Part shown: in pieces, positions 45,209-54,735 of the stretch
Numbering within the stretch: position 1 is the stretch's first letter
How the letters are laid out: every line of letters begins with the position of its first letter
DNA from: Cyclobacteriaceae bacterium
GTDB lineage: Bacteria; Bacteroidota; Bacteroidia; Cytophagales; Cyclobacteriaceae
DNA length: 64,000 nt
Direction: 5' to 3'
NCBI GenBank assembly: GCA_013141055.1
Contig: JABFRS010000002.1
Location: 434,001 to 498,000 of the forward strand
Notes under the pieces: generated by a model
What the model saw: the letters and a program-made list of their open reading frames with translations, nothing else
Told to the model about the DNA's origin: nothing
Databases searched by the model: none
Translations under genes and position numbers: made by a program

Positions 45209-46507
45209 TTATAATTTCATCAAATATGATCGGAAGTCTTCAAATGAATTACTCATTTGAACTGACTTCTTCTCTCCTATCAGGAATTTTGTAAGTCCTT
45301 CCGGCAACGGGATGGATTGGCCAATAGAATTCTCTACTACATCTTTGAATTTGCCTGGATGTGCCGTCTCAAGAAATATCCCATTGCAGGGTGGATTACT
45401 GATAAGATAATCTTTCAATCCCAGGTAGCCAATCGCTCCATGCGGATCGAGCAGGTAATTCCTTGAGAAGAAAACATCCCTGATTGCTTGTGAAGTTTCA
45501 TCATCGGTAAAGTGAGCACCGCGGATATCTTTTGAGATCCTCTTAAGGTCGCTCTCATACAAATCCATAAGTCTTGCAAAATTACTTGGATAGCCCACGT
45601 CCATTGCATTGCTTAATGTAGATACAGATGTCCGTGGAGAAAATATCCCGGTCTTCAGATATTTTGGAACAATATCATTGATGTTGGTTGCAGCAATGAA
45701 CTGATCCACTGGCAGACCCATTCGCTTCGCCAGTACACCTGCTGTAAGATTACCGAAGTTTCCACTTGGCACTGAAAACACTAATGGGAGATTCCGGTCT
45801 TTGAGCTGAGCGAACGCATTGAAATAATAGAATGACTGTGGAAGAAGCCGTGCAATGTTAATGGAGTTGGCGGAAGTCAGTGACAGGTTCTTTTTGAGTG
45901 TCGCTTCTGCGAAAGCCTGCTTTACCAGACTCTGGCAATCATCAAACGTTCCATCAATCTCAATGGCAGTAATGTTCCCGCCAAGGGTAGTAAACTGCTT
46001 CTCCTGAATGTCACTTACTTTTCCGGAAGGATATAAAACGATGACTCTTGTGCCCGGAACATTAAAAAATCCATTGGCGACAGCGCTTCCTGTATCTCCG
46101 GATGTCGCCACGAGTACGGTAGCCTTATCATTTTGTCGTTTTGCAAAGTATCCTAAAAGACCTGACAGAAATCTTGCTCCAAGATCTTTAAATGCAAACG
46201 TAGGGCCATGATACAGTTCAAGTGAGAATACACCCTGCTCTATTTCAACAAGAGGTGTGTCAAATGATATTGTCCGATCAATGATCTTCCTAAGTTCATT
46301 TTCAGGAATGGATCCATTCAGAAAATTTGAGGCGACATCAAATGATGTCTCTGCAAATGACTTGTTTGAAATGCTTTCGAGATACTGTTTTGGCATGACC
46401 CGAATTGATTCAGGCATAAACAAGCCTCCATCCGGCGCAAGACCAATCTTAACAGCATCTTCGAAAGAGACGCAATAATTACGATCACGTGTACTATAAA
46501 ACTTCAT
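45209..46507 (-). CDS. thrC: Threonine synthase
   Basis: A 432-residue PLP enzyme that converts O-phosphohomoserine to threonine, the last step of threonine synthesis. The PLP lysine lies in HGPTFAFKDLGARFL near residue 110, the phosphate loop in ATSGDTGSAVANGF, and the PSGNFGNL motif near residue 245. Its start overlaps thrB by four bases, so translation is coupled. It is the last gene of the thr operon. Confidence 0.95.
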   Translation of the reverse strand: MKFYSTRDRNYCVSFEDAVKIGLAPDGGLFMPESIRVMPKQYLESISNKSFAETSFDVASNFLNGSIPENELRKIIDRTISFDTPLVEIEQGVFSLELYHGPTFAFKDLGARFLSGLLGYFAKRQNDKATVLVATSGDTGSAVANGFFNVPGTRVIVLYPSGKVSDIQEKQFTTLGGNITAIEIDGTFDDCQSLVKQAFAEATLKKNLSLTSANSINIARLLPQSFYYFNAFAQLKDRNLPLVFSVPSGNFGNLTAGVLAKRMGLPVDQFIAATNINDIVPKYLKTGIFSPRTSVSTLSNAMDVGYPSNFARLMDLYESDLKRISKDIRGAHFTDDETSQAIRDVFFSRNYLLDPHGAIGYLGLKDYLISNPPCNGIFLETAHPGKFKDVVENSIGQSIPLPEGLTKFLIGEKKSVQMSNSFEDFRSYLMKL

Positions 46508-47445
46508 GACAATATCTTTGCTCCCTCCTGATTAACTTTTGAAATGTAAATCTCAGCAGGCAGATTCATTTTCATAAAATGCTCTGCTGCTACTTTCCCC
46601 GCTTGCTCCGCTGACAACTGATTACTGCTTAAAGCAAAAACCGTTGGGCCTGATCCTGAAATTCCAAAACCCAATGCTCCTGCATCAATCACCTTCTTTC
46701 TTATTTCATTAAAACCAGGAATGAATACCGATCGGGTGGGTTCTGCGATGACGTCAAACAACGATCTTCCAATCAATGCATAATTCTGTTGCATAAGGCC
46801 AATCATGAGCGCGGCAATATTTCCACTTTGAGACACTGCATCCGATAGTGAAACAGTAGATTTCAGAACTTTCCTGGAGTCTTCTGTCTTTAGTTCAAGA
46901 TGCGGATGAATGAGTGTGCAATACAGTTCTTCCGGTGAGGAAACGTTAATGACATCCAGCGGCTCATACGATCTTATCAAAACAAATCCTCCCAATAAAG
47001 AAGGCGCAACATTATCGGCATGAGCAGATCCGCATGCAATACGCTCTGCCTCCATTGCGTGAACGATCAATTCTTTTCTTGAAAGTGGATTACCCATTAA
47101 ATGATTAATGGCAATCAAAGCTGCTACAGCGCTTGCCGCGCTTGAACCCATCCCACTTCCCAACGGAAGCTTTTTGATTAATTCAATTTCAACTCCCTGC
47201 GAACTTCCCATTCTATTCAAGTAAGATTGAACAGCAACGCTGGCGGTATTCTTAAGAGGATCTGATGGAAGCCTTCCGTTATCTCCGGAAATACTTTTGA
47301 TCATGATGCCCGTTTCATTTCTTAAAGAAACCACAACTTCATCTGCAGGGCTTTCGACAGCAAATCCCAGCACATCAAATCCACAACAAACATTGGCAAC
47401 CGTCGCCGGCGCCGAAGCTCTTACACTGTTCATCTTATTTTTCAA
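46504..47445 (-). CDS. thrB: Homoserine kinase
   Basis: A 313-residue GHMP kinase that phosphorylates homoserine with ATP. The ATP loop is PLGSGMGSSAASAVAAL near residue 92, and the C-terminal glycine-rich motif is GISGSGPTVFAL. The N-terminus RASAPATVANVCCGFDVLG is typical. A second in-frame ATG four codons later (47433) is equally possible as start. It lies 12 bp after thrA and overlaps thrC by four bases. Confidence 0.95.
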   Translation of the reverse strand: MKNKMNSVRASAPATVANVCCGFDVLGFAVESPADEVVVSLRNETGIMIKSISGDNGRLPSDPLKNTASVAVQSYLNRMGSSQGVEIELIKKLPLGSGMGSSAASAVAALIAINHLMGNPLSRKELIVHAMEAERIACGSAHADNVAPSLLGGFVLIRSYEPLDVINVSSPEELYCTLIHPHLELKTEDSRKVLKSTVSLSDAVSQSGNIAALMIGLMQQNYALIGRSLFDVIAEPTRSVFIPGFNEIRKKVIDAGALGFGISGSGPTVFALSSNQLSAEQAGKVAAEHFMKMNLPAEIYISKVNQEGAKILS

Positions 47446-47457
47446 TTCGTTCGTTGC

Positions 47458-49914
47458 TCACCTGACGGAATAATTTCCAATCCTTATAATGTCTGCAAAT
47501 ACTCCTGCTGCTGTGACCTCCGCTCCTGCTCCCGGTCCACGGATCACCATCGGCCGGTCATGATATCTCTCTGTGGTTAGTAAAATAATATTATCACTTC
47601 CCTTTAAAGAATAGAAAGGATGATCATTCGGAACACTCACCAATGAAACTTTTGCTTTTCCATTTTCCAGCACCGCCATGTAACGGAGTTTCTGATTGGA
47701 TGTCTCTGCTGTTTTTCGAAGACCCTCAAAAGTATGATCATGTGATCTAAGTTTTATGAAGAACTCCTCCACGCTGGCAATACTCAAACAGTCTTCCGGA
47801 ACAAGTCCCTTCACTTCGATATCAGACAGCTCCAGATCAATACCCGATTCACGTGATAAGATCAGCACCTTGCGGGCGACATCCATTCCATTGAGATCAT
47901 CACGTGGATCCGGTTCGGTATAACCCAGGTCCTTTGCCTCTTTAACAATCTGGCTGAATGATTTGCCTTCTGAATACGAACTGAAAATGTAATTGAGCGT
48001 TCCACTCAGCACGGCTTCGATGCGTATCACCTTATCACCGCTAAGAAGCAGATCATTCAATGTATTGATGACAGGCAATCCTGCACCCACGTTGGTTTCA
48101 TATAAAAATCTGACTCCCCTCTTTAATGATATGCTCTTTAAAGAATGATATTTATTTATGGATCCCGAATTTGCCTTCTTATTAGGCGTAACAATAGAGA
48201 TGTTTGAATCCAGTATATTCTCATAGTGATCGGTCACCTCCTCACTTGAAGTGCAATCAAGGAAAATACTGTTAGACAAGTTCATCTGAACCATCCGATC
48301 CAGGAATGATCTCATGACCATTTCTTCACCATTGGATTTTAAGCGGTCAATGGATTGCAACAGGCTTAATCCATTTTCATCAAAGAGCATCTTCTTACTG
48401 TTGGCGATACCAACAACATTGACCTCCAGCAAATTCTGTGAGGATAACTTACTGTATTGAGCATTGATCATCTTCAGCAATTCTTTTCCGATCAGTCCTG
48501 TACCGACCAGAAACAGATTGACCACACGCTTGTCGGAAAGGAAAAATGCTTCATGCAATACATTCAGTGCCTTGGCAACATCTGACTCTTTAATAACAGC
48601 AGAGATGTTAAGCTCAGAAGAGCCCTGCGCGATGGCAAATATGTTCACACCACTCTTTCCAAGAGCATGAAACATTCTGCCACTGGTACCGGGATTATGC
48701 CGCATGTTTTCACCCACAATGGCAACGATTGCCAGGTCACTTTCGACAGAAACGGTATCCATTTCAAGCGACTTGATTTCATAGATAAACTCTCTTTCAA
48801 TGGCGGCCTTCGCTCGTCCGGAAGAGCCACTCTCTACGGCTAAACAGATCGAGTGTTCAGAGGATGCCTGGCTGATCAAAATGATGTTCACATTCTCTTT
48901 TGCGAGGGCGGCAAACAATCGCATGGAAACTCCCACGACACCCTGCAAACCCGTTCCCTGGATGCTTAAGAGGTTCATTTTACTCATGGAAGAAATACCT
49001 TTGATAATCAGGTCTTTACCATTGCCATCACGGCAGATGATGGTTCCTGGAAATGCAGGGTTGAAGGTGTTCTTTATCCAGATGGGAATGTTGTTCACCA
49101 TGGCAGGTTGCATGGTGGCAGGAAAGATCACCTTGGCACCGAAATGAGAGAGTTCCATCGCCTCCTCATAGGTCATTTCGTTTACCGTAAAAGCCTTGCG
49201 GACTTTGCGTGGATCGGCAGTCATCATACCATCCACATCGGTCCAGATTTCAAGAGATGTTGCTTTCAATGCTGCTGCTAGAATGGCGGCAGTATAATCC
49301 GATCCACTCCTGCCTAATGTTGTTGTCTCACCGCTGTCAGAAGTTGCAATAAAGCCCGTCACGACCTGAAGTACGGAATGCTTCACGAAGTAATCCTGAA
49401 TCAAATGATTGGTGGTTGGGAAGTCAACCCTGCCATGACCAAAGTGGTTATCGGTACGAATGATCTTCCTGGCATCGAGAAATTCACAGAGAAGCTTTTC
49501 ATTTAAGAATGCTTCGCTGATAATGTACGCTGACAACCGCTCTCCAAAGCTCATGACGAAGTCAAGCATTCGCAGCGTTCTCTCTTTTACGAGATAGATG
49601 CCATGAATGACATCCTCCAGTTCATTGATGATCATTTTAACATTGGCAAGGATTCCGCTTTGTCTTTGAATATCAATCAATGCACGCACGGCATCCATAT
49701 GACGATCCTCGATCTGACGCAAGGTTGTCTTGTACGTAGCAACGCCTTGCAGTGCCTCATCACTTAGTTTGATGAGAGAATCCGTAACACCTCCAAAGGC
49801 AGAGAATACAAGAACCGTTTTACCAGGTTCACAGTAATTTTTCACAATCTCAATAACAGCTTTCACTCTTTCAGGAGTCGCCACTGAAGAGCCTCCAAAC
49901 TTCACAGCTTTCAT
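47458..49914 (-). CDS. thrA: Bifunctional aspartokinase / homoserine dehydrogenase
   Basis: An 818-residue fusion that catalyses the first and third steps of the aspartate-to-threonine pathway. The kinase half starts KFGGSSVATPERVK; the ACT regulatory domains lie about 310-460; the homoserine dehydrogenase half begins near residue 465 at LFLVGTGLIGKELLKM and contains the catalytic region GLPVINTLNDLL and DPRDDLNGMDVARK. Both active centres look intact. The ACT domains normally bind threonine for feedback inhibition, and the leader at 50006-50062 adds control of expression. Confidence 0.96.
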   Translation of the reverse strand: MKAVKFGGSSVATPERVKAVIEIVKNYCEPGKTVLVFSAFGGVTDSLIKLSDEALQGVATYKTTLRQIEDRHMDAVRALIDIQRQSGILANVKMIINELEDVIHGIYLVKERTLRMLDFVMSFGERLSAYIISEAFLNEKLLCEFLDARKIIRTDNHFGHGRVDFPTTNHLIQDYFVKHSVLQVVTGFIATSDSGETTTLGRSGSDYTAAILAAALKATSLEIWTDVDGMMTADPRKVRKAFTVNEMTYEEAMELSHFGAKVIFPATMQPAMVNNIPIWIKNTFNPAFPGTIICRDGNGKDLIIKGISSMSKMNLLSIQGTGLQGVVGVSMRLFAALAKENVNIILISQASSEHSICLAVESGSSGRAKAAIEREFIYEIKSLEMDTVSVESDLAIVAIVGENMRHNPGTSGRMFHALGKSGVNIFAIAQGSSELNISAVIKESDVAKALNVLHEAFFLSDKRVVNLFLVGTGLIGKELLKMINAQYSKLSSQNLLEVNVVGIANSKKMLFDENGLSLLQSIDRLKSNGEEMVMRSFLDRMVQMNLSNSIFLDCTSSEEVTDHYENILDSNISIVTPNKKANSGSINKYHSLKSISLKRGVRFLYETNVGAGLPVINTLNDLLLSGDKVIRIEAVLSGTLNYIFSSYSEGKSFSQIVKEAKDLGYTEPDPRDDLNGMDVARKVLILSRESGIDLELSDIEVKGLVPEDCLSIASVEEFFIKLRSHDHTFEGLRKTAETSNQKLRYMAVLENGKAKVSLVSVPNDHPFYSLKGSDNIILLTTERYHDRPMVIRGPGAGAEVTAAGVFADIIRIGNYSVR

Positions 49915-50005
49915 AACAGGATTGAATAGATAAAATGAACATCATTCCTCTCGAAGAGGGATATGACAAAAACTAATACAGTTGGGTAATGGGTATGATC
50001 GGGCG

Positions 50006-50062
50006 CTACCCCGTAATGATGGTAGTAATTGTAGAGATAATATGAGTTGTAGCGCTTTGCAT
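50006..50062 (-). CDS. thrL: Threonine operon leader peptide
   Basis: An 18-residue open frame on the minus strand, MQSATTHIISTITTIITG, ending in TAG, 91 bp upstream of thrA. Six of 18 codons are Thr and five are Ile. This matches the composition of the enterobacterial ThrL leader, which senses charged tRNA-Thr and tRNA-Ile. Isoleucine is made from threonine, so both residues make sense. Downstream sequences that could switch are GGGTA (overlapping the stop codon) with two TACCC segments, and a small hairpin at 49947-49959, but I see no terminator with a proper T-run, so the control mechanism is open. The rest of 50063-50390 shows no other feature except the promoter at 50343. Confidence 0.8.
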   Translation of the reverse strand: MQSATTHIISTITTIITG

Positions 50063-50342
50063 GGTAACTAACCTGAGCAAATACGCACAGCAAACAGTGG
50101 ATTGCAAATTATTTTTATGATTTTTGCGCGGATTAATGGCTTACTAACATTTAATAGGGTGACCGTTGCTGAAGAATTTTACACACAACCAGGACTTCTT
50201 ATTTAAGAATCGGAAGCGCGAAAAATCTTGCTTTAGAGTAAAAGAAGCCACTTTTTGGGCATCTTTTCAATAATGGAATCTGCAGACAAACTGTGAAGAA
50301 TGAAAGGAAGCAGTCACATTGAATTATCCAAAGAAAAAAGAC

Positions 50343-50371
50343 TTGCAAAAGAGAGGGTTCAGGTATCTTTC
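50343..50371 (+). promoter_or_regulatory. Candidate promoter of the thioesterase gene
   Basis: TTG at 50343-50345 and TATCTTTC at 50364-50371, spaced 18 bp, resemble the Bacteroidota consensus with one mismatch in the last base of the -7 box. The ATG of the thioesterase lies 20 bp further. Confidence 0.4.
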
Positions 50372-50390
50372 GGCATATTATTGATCAATC

Positions 50391-50915
50391 ATGGAACGTA
50401 AAAAGAAAACACCAAAGGAATCATTTGTGAGCATGACGGAACTTGTGCTTCCGAATGACACCAACACATTGAATAACCTGATGGGCGGAAGGCTTATGCA
50501 CTGGATGGATGTTGTATCGGCCATCGCAGGGCAAAAGCATTGCAACAGCATTGTTGTGACTGCATCTGTTGATAATATTTCATTCCGCAATCCTATTCAG
50601 CTTGGGAATGTGGTGACACTAAAAGCCAAAGTAACCCGTGCATTCAATTCTTCTGTGGAGATCCGCATTGATGTAGATGCCGAGAATATTCCGGAAGGAA
50701 AGAAGGTGGCCAGCAACTCTGCATTCTTTACGTTTGTTGCAGTCGATAAGCAAGGTAATCCTGTTGAAGTTCCGGAAGTTGAACCGGAGACTGAAGAAGA
50801 AAAAGAAATGTATAGCGGAGCGTTGAGAAGACGACAACTTCGTTTGATCCTTTCCGGACGAATGAAACCTCATGAAGCGCATGAACTAAGATCCATCTTT
50901 GATATCAAAATCTAA
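50391..50915 (+). CDS. Acyl-CoA thioesterase (hotdog fold)
   Basis: A 174-residue hotdog-fold thioesterase of the acyl-CoA hydrolase group. The central helix motif NNLMGGRLMHWMDVVSAIAG and the following SIVVTASVDNISFRNPI are diagnostic. It would hydrolyse acyl-CoA to free acid and CoA in the cytoplasm; the preferred chain length is not evident. It has an acidic and then basic C-terminal tail after about residue 130. The next gene starts directly at its stop codon. Confidence 0.9.
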   Translation: MERKKKTPKESFVSMTELVLPNDTNTLNNLMGGRLMHWMDVVSAIAGQKHCNSIVVTASVDNISFRNPIQLGNVVTLKAKVTRAFNSSVEIRIDVDAENIPEGKKVASNSAFFTFVAVDKQGNPVEVPEVEPETEEEKEMYSGALRRRQLRLILSGRMKPHEAHELRSIFDIKI

Positions 50916-51299
50916 ATGGAACAATCAAATCCATTCAAATCTGTTTACGGTGAGGAAGTATATTCCATTCCTACACCCGTTACAGTTATCATCGGCATTT
51001 CATGGAATGATATAAAGGAAGAGCAAAGAGTGTTGCTTTCTAAAATTCTTCAGGCTGTACGACTATCACTGGAATCAGTACGCATTGTTGAAATGACACC
51101 GTTCGATTTGTCGGCCATGATTGAGAAGCCATCAAAAGTTCTGGCATTCCTTGCTCCTCCCAAAGGTCTGGCCAGCTATGAAGTAGTGCAGACAGGTGAT
51201 ACCTCTATTATCTTCTCTGATCCTCTGGATATTCTTATGACGGATGATGCGGCAAAACGCAAGCTCTGGAATACGCTGAAAAGTCTCTTCTCTGCTTAA
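50916..51299 (+). CDS. Conserved-type hypothetical protein
   Basis: A 127-residue soluble protein without a signal peptide or membrane segment; I do not recognise a family. It is predicted mixed alpha/beta, with VIIGISWNDIKEEQRVLLSKIL near residue 24. Its ATG follows the thioesterase stop codon with no gap, so the two genes are co-transcribed and translationally coupled. Good codon use and this coupling support a real gene. Confidence 0.65.
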   Translation: MEQSNPFKSVYGEEVYSIPTPVTVIIGISWNDIKEEQRVLLSKILQAVRLSLESVRIVEMTPFDLSAMIEKPSKVLAFLAPPKGLASYEVVQTGDTSIIFSDPLDILMTDDAAKRKLWNTLKSLFSA

Positions 51300-51315
51300 A
51301 TTATTCTGACCATTC

Positions 51316-51449
51316 TCCTATCATTCTGTGATAGGAAGGCCTGTTTCAGGAATCCTACACGGTTTCAGGACTGAGACTTTCCCTTAAATCGAGGGGGGTG
51401 GCCACTGGGTAGCCACTGGGTCCCCAGTGGTCAGCCACTCTTTTGAGTG
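51316..51449. repeat. Cluster of short inverted repeats before hppA
   Basis: Several stems lie within 134 bp: TCCTATCA/TGATAGGA (51316-51336), CCACTGGG/CCCAGTGG (51413-51420 and 51423-51430) with a direct repeat of GCCACTGGGT at 51401-51410, and CACTC-TTTT-GAGTG (51436-51449). None is followed by a T-run, so they are not plain terminators. The rest of the 530-bp gap (51450-51734) shows nothing else I can name. Confidence 0.6.
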
Positions 51450-51734
51450 ATTTTCTATGAATTGATGCTGGAAACGGTGGTGCACGCTCAAAAAAGTGTG
51501 CAACTGAGCAAATTATCAGGTTTTTGAATTCCAAACTTGCTCTATTTCGTCCCACTGAATAGTTATGCAGAGAACTTTTCAGGGCTTTGGGGACAGGATT
51601 GTTAACAAAAAAGAATATCGGTGGGTTCGGGGTAATGGAAAAGAGAAAAGAATAAGTTTTGGGAGCTCAACATACCCTCTGTATTGCAACTAAACACCCC
51701 TATTTGCACAAGAATTCCTTTATAAAAACGCTGT

Positions 51735-51765
51735 TTTGGTAATATTTGGGCTTCTTCTATCTTTG
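51735..51765 (+). promoter_or_regulatory. Consensus promoter of hppA
   Basis: TTTG (51735-51738), 19 bp, TATCTTTG (51758-51765): an exact match to TTTG-N19-TAnnTTTG. The expected start of transcription is about 51771, giving a 5' UTR of about 60 bases before the ATG at 51832. Confidence 0.8.
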
Positions 51766-51831
51766 CGGGACTTTTTTAATGCCCTGTTGTTGCACGGCCT
51801 TAAACAATACTAAACCGATCATAAAAAGCGT

Positions 51832-54129
51832 ATGCAAACACTACTCTATTCTCTCCCCGTATTTGGACTTCTGGGGCTACTTTATGTTGTATGGAAAAGC
51901 GCCTGGGTTGCCAGACAGGATGCAGGAACAGATAAAATGAAAAAAATTGCAGGACACATTGCTGAAGGAGCAATGGCTTTCCTGAAGGCTGAGTACAAAG
52001 TGCTGGCTATTTTCGTTGTGTGCGTTGCTGTTTTGCTTGGAGTAACAGCGAGCAGTGAAACCTCTTCTCCCCTGGTAGGTGTTTCTTTTGTGCTTGGAGC
52101 TTTCAGTTCAGCGTTGGCTGGTTTCATTGGAATGCGTGTTGCTACTAAAGCTAACGTAAGAACAACCAATGCCGCCCGTACAAGTCTTGGTAAAGCTCTT
52201 GAGTTAGCATTTACCGCAGGTTCGGTAATGGGTATGGGTGTTGTTGGAATTGGAGTTTTAGGACTCAGTGTTCTATTCATAATATATGCAGGAATTTTTG
52301 GAGTCGATACACAGGCTGGACTTAATCAGGTGATTACTGTTATCACTGGATTTTCATTCGGAGCTTCATCCATTGCTCTCTTCGCTCGTGTAGGTGGTGG
52401 AATTTATACAAAGGCTGCTGATGTTGGCGCTGACTTAGTTGGAAAAGTTGAAGCAGGTATTCCTGAAGATCACCCGCTGAACCCAGCAACCATTGCTGAT
52501 AACGTTGGTGACAACGTAGGTGATGTTGCCGGTATGGGCGCAGATTTATTTGAATCCTATGTTGGATCAATTGTTGGTACGATGGTGTTGGGAGCTGCTT
52601 TCATGGTTCCAGGATTTGTTGATAATTTTGAAGGATTGTCTGCAGTATTGTTGCCCCTCGCACTTGCTGCGGTTGGTATCGTAATGTCATTCCTTGGAAC
52701 CTTCTTCGTTCGGGTTAAAGAAGGTGGAGATCCACAAAAAGCTCTTAATACAGGAGAAATTGTTTCTTCTGTTATCATGATCGCTGCATCATGGTTCATC
52801 ATCAAATGGATGCTTCCAAACGAATGGTGGTTCAAGGATCCACTCTATGCATGGTCAGATCCAGAAAAAGGAAATCTTTATACTTCCACAGGGATTTTCG
52901 CTGCCACCGTCATCGGACTTGTTGCCGGTGTTGTCATTGGTTTGATCACTGAATATTATACTGGTATGGGCAAGAAGCCTGTCCTTTCTATCGTACGTCA
53001 GTCATCTACAGGAGCTGCTACGAATATCATCGCAGGTCTTGGCGTTGGAATGATGTCAACCCTATGGCCAATCCTTGTTATCGCTGTTTCTATCATCGGA
53101 GCTTTTGAATTCGGTGGTCTTTATGGTATTGCGATCGCAGCGGTAGGTATGCTTTCAAATCTTGGAATTCAATTAGCTGTGGATGCTTACGGACCTATCT
53201 CTGATAACGCCGGTGGTATCGCTGAAATGTCTGAGCTTCCTAAAGAAGTTCGTTCAAGAACGGATAAATTGGATGCTGTTGGTAATACGACAGCCGCTAT
53301 CGGAAAAGGTTTTGCTATTGCATCTGCAGCGTTGACTGCCCTCGCATTGTTCGGTGCGTTCATGACAACTGCAAAGATCAGCACCATTGATGTATCCAAA
53401 GCCAATGTAATGGCCGGATTATTCATCGGTGGTATGCTTCCATTTGTGTTCTCAGCCCTTGCAATGGGTGCAGTAGGTCGCGCTGCCATGGCGATGATCG
53501 AAGAAGTGAGAAGACAGTTCACAACTATTCCTGCTTTGAAGGCCGCTCTGGACCTGATGAGAAAGAATGGTGACAAGCCGGTAGAAGAATGGTCAGCGGA
53601 AGAACAGAAAGTATTCCATGATGCTGATGGTTCAGCCGAATATGGTAAGTGTGTAGAGATCTCTACCAACGCCGCTCTAAAAGAGATGGTTGTTCCAGGA
53701 ATTATGGCGGTTGTTGTACCGGTAGTCATTGCCTTCACTCCTTTCTTTGGTGTTGAAGCCCTCGGTGGAATGCTCGCAGGTGTTACAGTATCCGGAGTAT
53801 TGATGGCGATCTTCCAGTCCAACGCCGGTGGTGCATGGGATAATGCAAAGAAGAGCTTCGAAGAAGGTGTTGAGATCAATGGAAAAATGTATTACAAGAA
53901 ATCTGATCCACACAAAGCAGCGGTGGTTGGAGATACTGTAGGAGATCCATTCAAAGACACTTCAGGTCCATCATTGAACATCCTGTTGAAATTGATGTCA
54001 GTTGTGGCACTTGTAATTGCTCCTCTTTTGGTTCCTGAAGAATCTGCTACTGCAAAGAAGGAAAAGGTAAAACCTGCAATTGAAGTAGTTACCAAAGCAT
54101 CTACAGAAATACCCGTTGTTGGTAAATAA
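51832..54129 (+). CDS. hppA: Membrane-bound ion-pumping pyrophosphatase
   Basis: A 765-residue polytopic protein (about 15-16 membrane helices) that couples hydrolysis of pyrophosphate to pumping of H+ or Na+. The substrate-site signatures [17 protein letters not shown] and [20 protein letters not shown] are complete. The K+-dependence site reads [10 protein letters not shown], with Ala488 and Gly491; this A-G pair marks the K+-dependent class. Whether Na+, H+ or both are moved cannot be decided by eye. The C-terminus has an extra Lys/Val/Thr-rich tail of about 25 residues. It is a single gene with its own promoter and terminator. Confidence 0.95.
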   Translation: MQTLLYSLPVFGLLGLLYVVWKSAWVARQDAGTDKMKKIAGHIAEGAMAFLKAEYKVLAIFVVCVAVLLGVTASSETSSPLVGVSFVLGAFSSALAGFIGMRVATKANVRTTNAARTSLGKALELAFTAGSVMGMGVVGIGVLGLSVLFIIYAGIFGVDTQAGLNQVITVITGFSFGASSIALFARVGGGIYTKAADVGADLVGKVEAGIPEDHPLNPATIADNVGDNVGDVAGMGADLFESYVGSIVGTMVLGAAFMVPGFVDNFEGLSAVLLPLALAAVGIVMSFLGTFFVRVKEGGDPQKALNTGEIVSSVIMIAASWFIIKWMLPNEWWFKDPLYAWSDPEKGNLYTSTGIFAATVIGLVAGVVIGLITEYYTGMGKKPVLSIVRQSSTGAATNIIAGLGVGMMSTLWPILVIAVSIIGAFEFGGLYGIAIAAVGMLSNLGIQLAVDAYGPISDNAGGIAEMSELPKEVRSRTDKLDAVGNTTAAIGKGFAIASAALTALALFGAFMTTAKISTIDVSKANVMAGLFIGGMLPFVFSALAMGAVGRAAMAMIEEVRRQFTTIPALKAALDLMRKNGDKPVEEWSAEEQKVFHDADGSAEYGKCVEISTNAALKEMVVPGIMAVVVPVVIAFTPFFGVEALGGMLAGVTVSGVLMAIFQSNAGGAWDNAKKSFEEGVEINGKMYYKKSDPHKAAVVGDTVGDPFKDTSGPSLNILLKLMSVVALVIAPLLVPEESATAKKEKVKPAIEVVTKASTEIPVVGK

Positions 54130-54150
54130 CTAACAGCTTAATTCTTATTG

Positions 54151-54180
54151 AAAGAGCCACGATAATCGTGGCTCTTTTTT
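54151..54180 (+). terminator. Terminator of hppA
   Basis: A near-perfect 13-bp stem, AAAGAGCCACGAT (54151-54163) and ATCGTGGCTCTTT (54165-54177), with the innermost pairs opening to form the loop, followed by T residues to 54180. Confidence 0.9.
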
Positions 54181-54207
54181 ATTACTTTCGGACAAAGCAA
54201 ACCTCCT

Positions 54208-54633
54208 ATGCGACCTGCACTTTTATTGGTTCTTTCCCTCCTGTTCAACCTGACTCAGGCACAAACAATTGTTGGCAAATGGAAGACCATTGACGACAAT
54301 ACAGGTGAACCAAGGTCCATCATTGAACTGACAGAGACCAGCGGCAAGATCTTCGGAAAGATCGTAAAGCTGTTCCCCCGACCTGACCAGGATCCGGATC
54401 CGGTCTGTGATAAATGTGAGGAATCTGATCCCAGATTTAAAAAGAAAATCATAGGCATGGAGTTCATCCGGAATATGCAGAAAGATGGTGCTGAGTACTC
54501 AGGAGGGGACATTCTTGATCCCGAAAACGGTAAAGTTTATAAGTCAAAGATCTGGCTGGAAGGCAAAGATCTGAAGGTAAGGGGTTACTGGGGACCATTC
54601 TATCGTACTCAGACATGGCAAAGAGCGGAGTAA
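54208..54633 (+). CDS. DUF2147 secreted protein
   Basis: A 141-residue protein with a signal peptide (LTQAQ, about residue 19) and a DUF2147 beta-barrel-like domain. Family features are IVGKWKTIDDNTGEPRSI, the Cys pair CDKC and GYWGPFYRTQTW at the end. DUF2147 proteins are small exported proteins, and no function is established. It is 102 bp before the sigma factor gene, with no visible terminator between, and may or may not be co-transcribed. Confidence 0.87.
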   Translation: MRPALLLVLSLLFNLTQAQTIVGKWKTIDDNTGEPRSIIELTETSGKIFGKIVKLFPRPDQDPDPVCDKCEESDPRFKKKIIGMEFIRNMQKDGAEYSGGDILDPENGKVYKSKIWLEGKDLKVRGYWGPFYRTQTWQRAE

Positions 54634-54735
54634 CCAGTTAACGGAGAATAACGACACTTATCCCGATGTATCATTCACTCAACTTAAACTAAGGTTACCA
54701 CCGTGGCGTACCGCGTATTTAAAACGGGACAGGAA

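Noticed and set aside
49911..50093. A 60-codon Tyr- and His-rich open frame on the minus strand upstream of thrA
   Set aside because: It overlaps the Thr/Ile leader in another frame. Its Tyr/His richness is the frame-shifted reading of the ACT/ATT/ACC codons, and Thr/Ile is the reading that makes sense before thrA.
51316..51336. Hairpin as terminator of the thioesterase operon
   Set aside because: The stem is good but no T-run follows on either strand, so it does not qualify as an intrinsic terminator.
53187..53879. A 230-codon open frame antisense to hppA
   Set aside because: It is a shadow of the well-conserved hppA gene, with Ser/Thr/Ala/Pro-rich composition and no recognisable domain.
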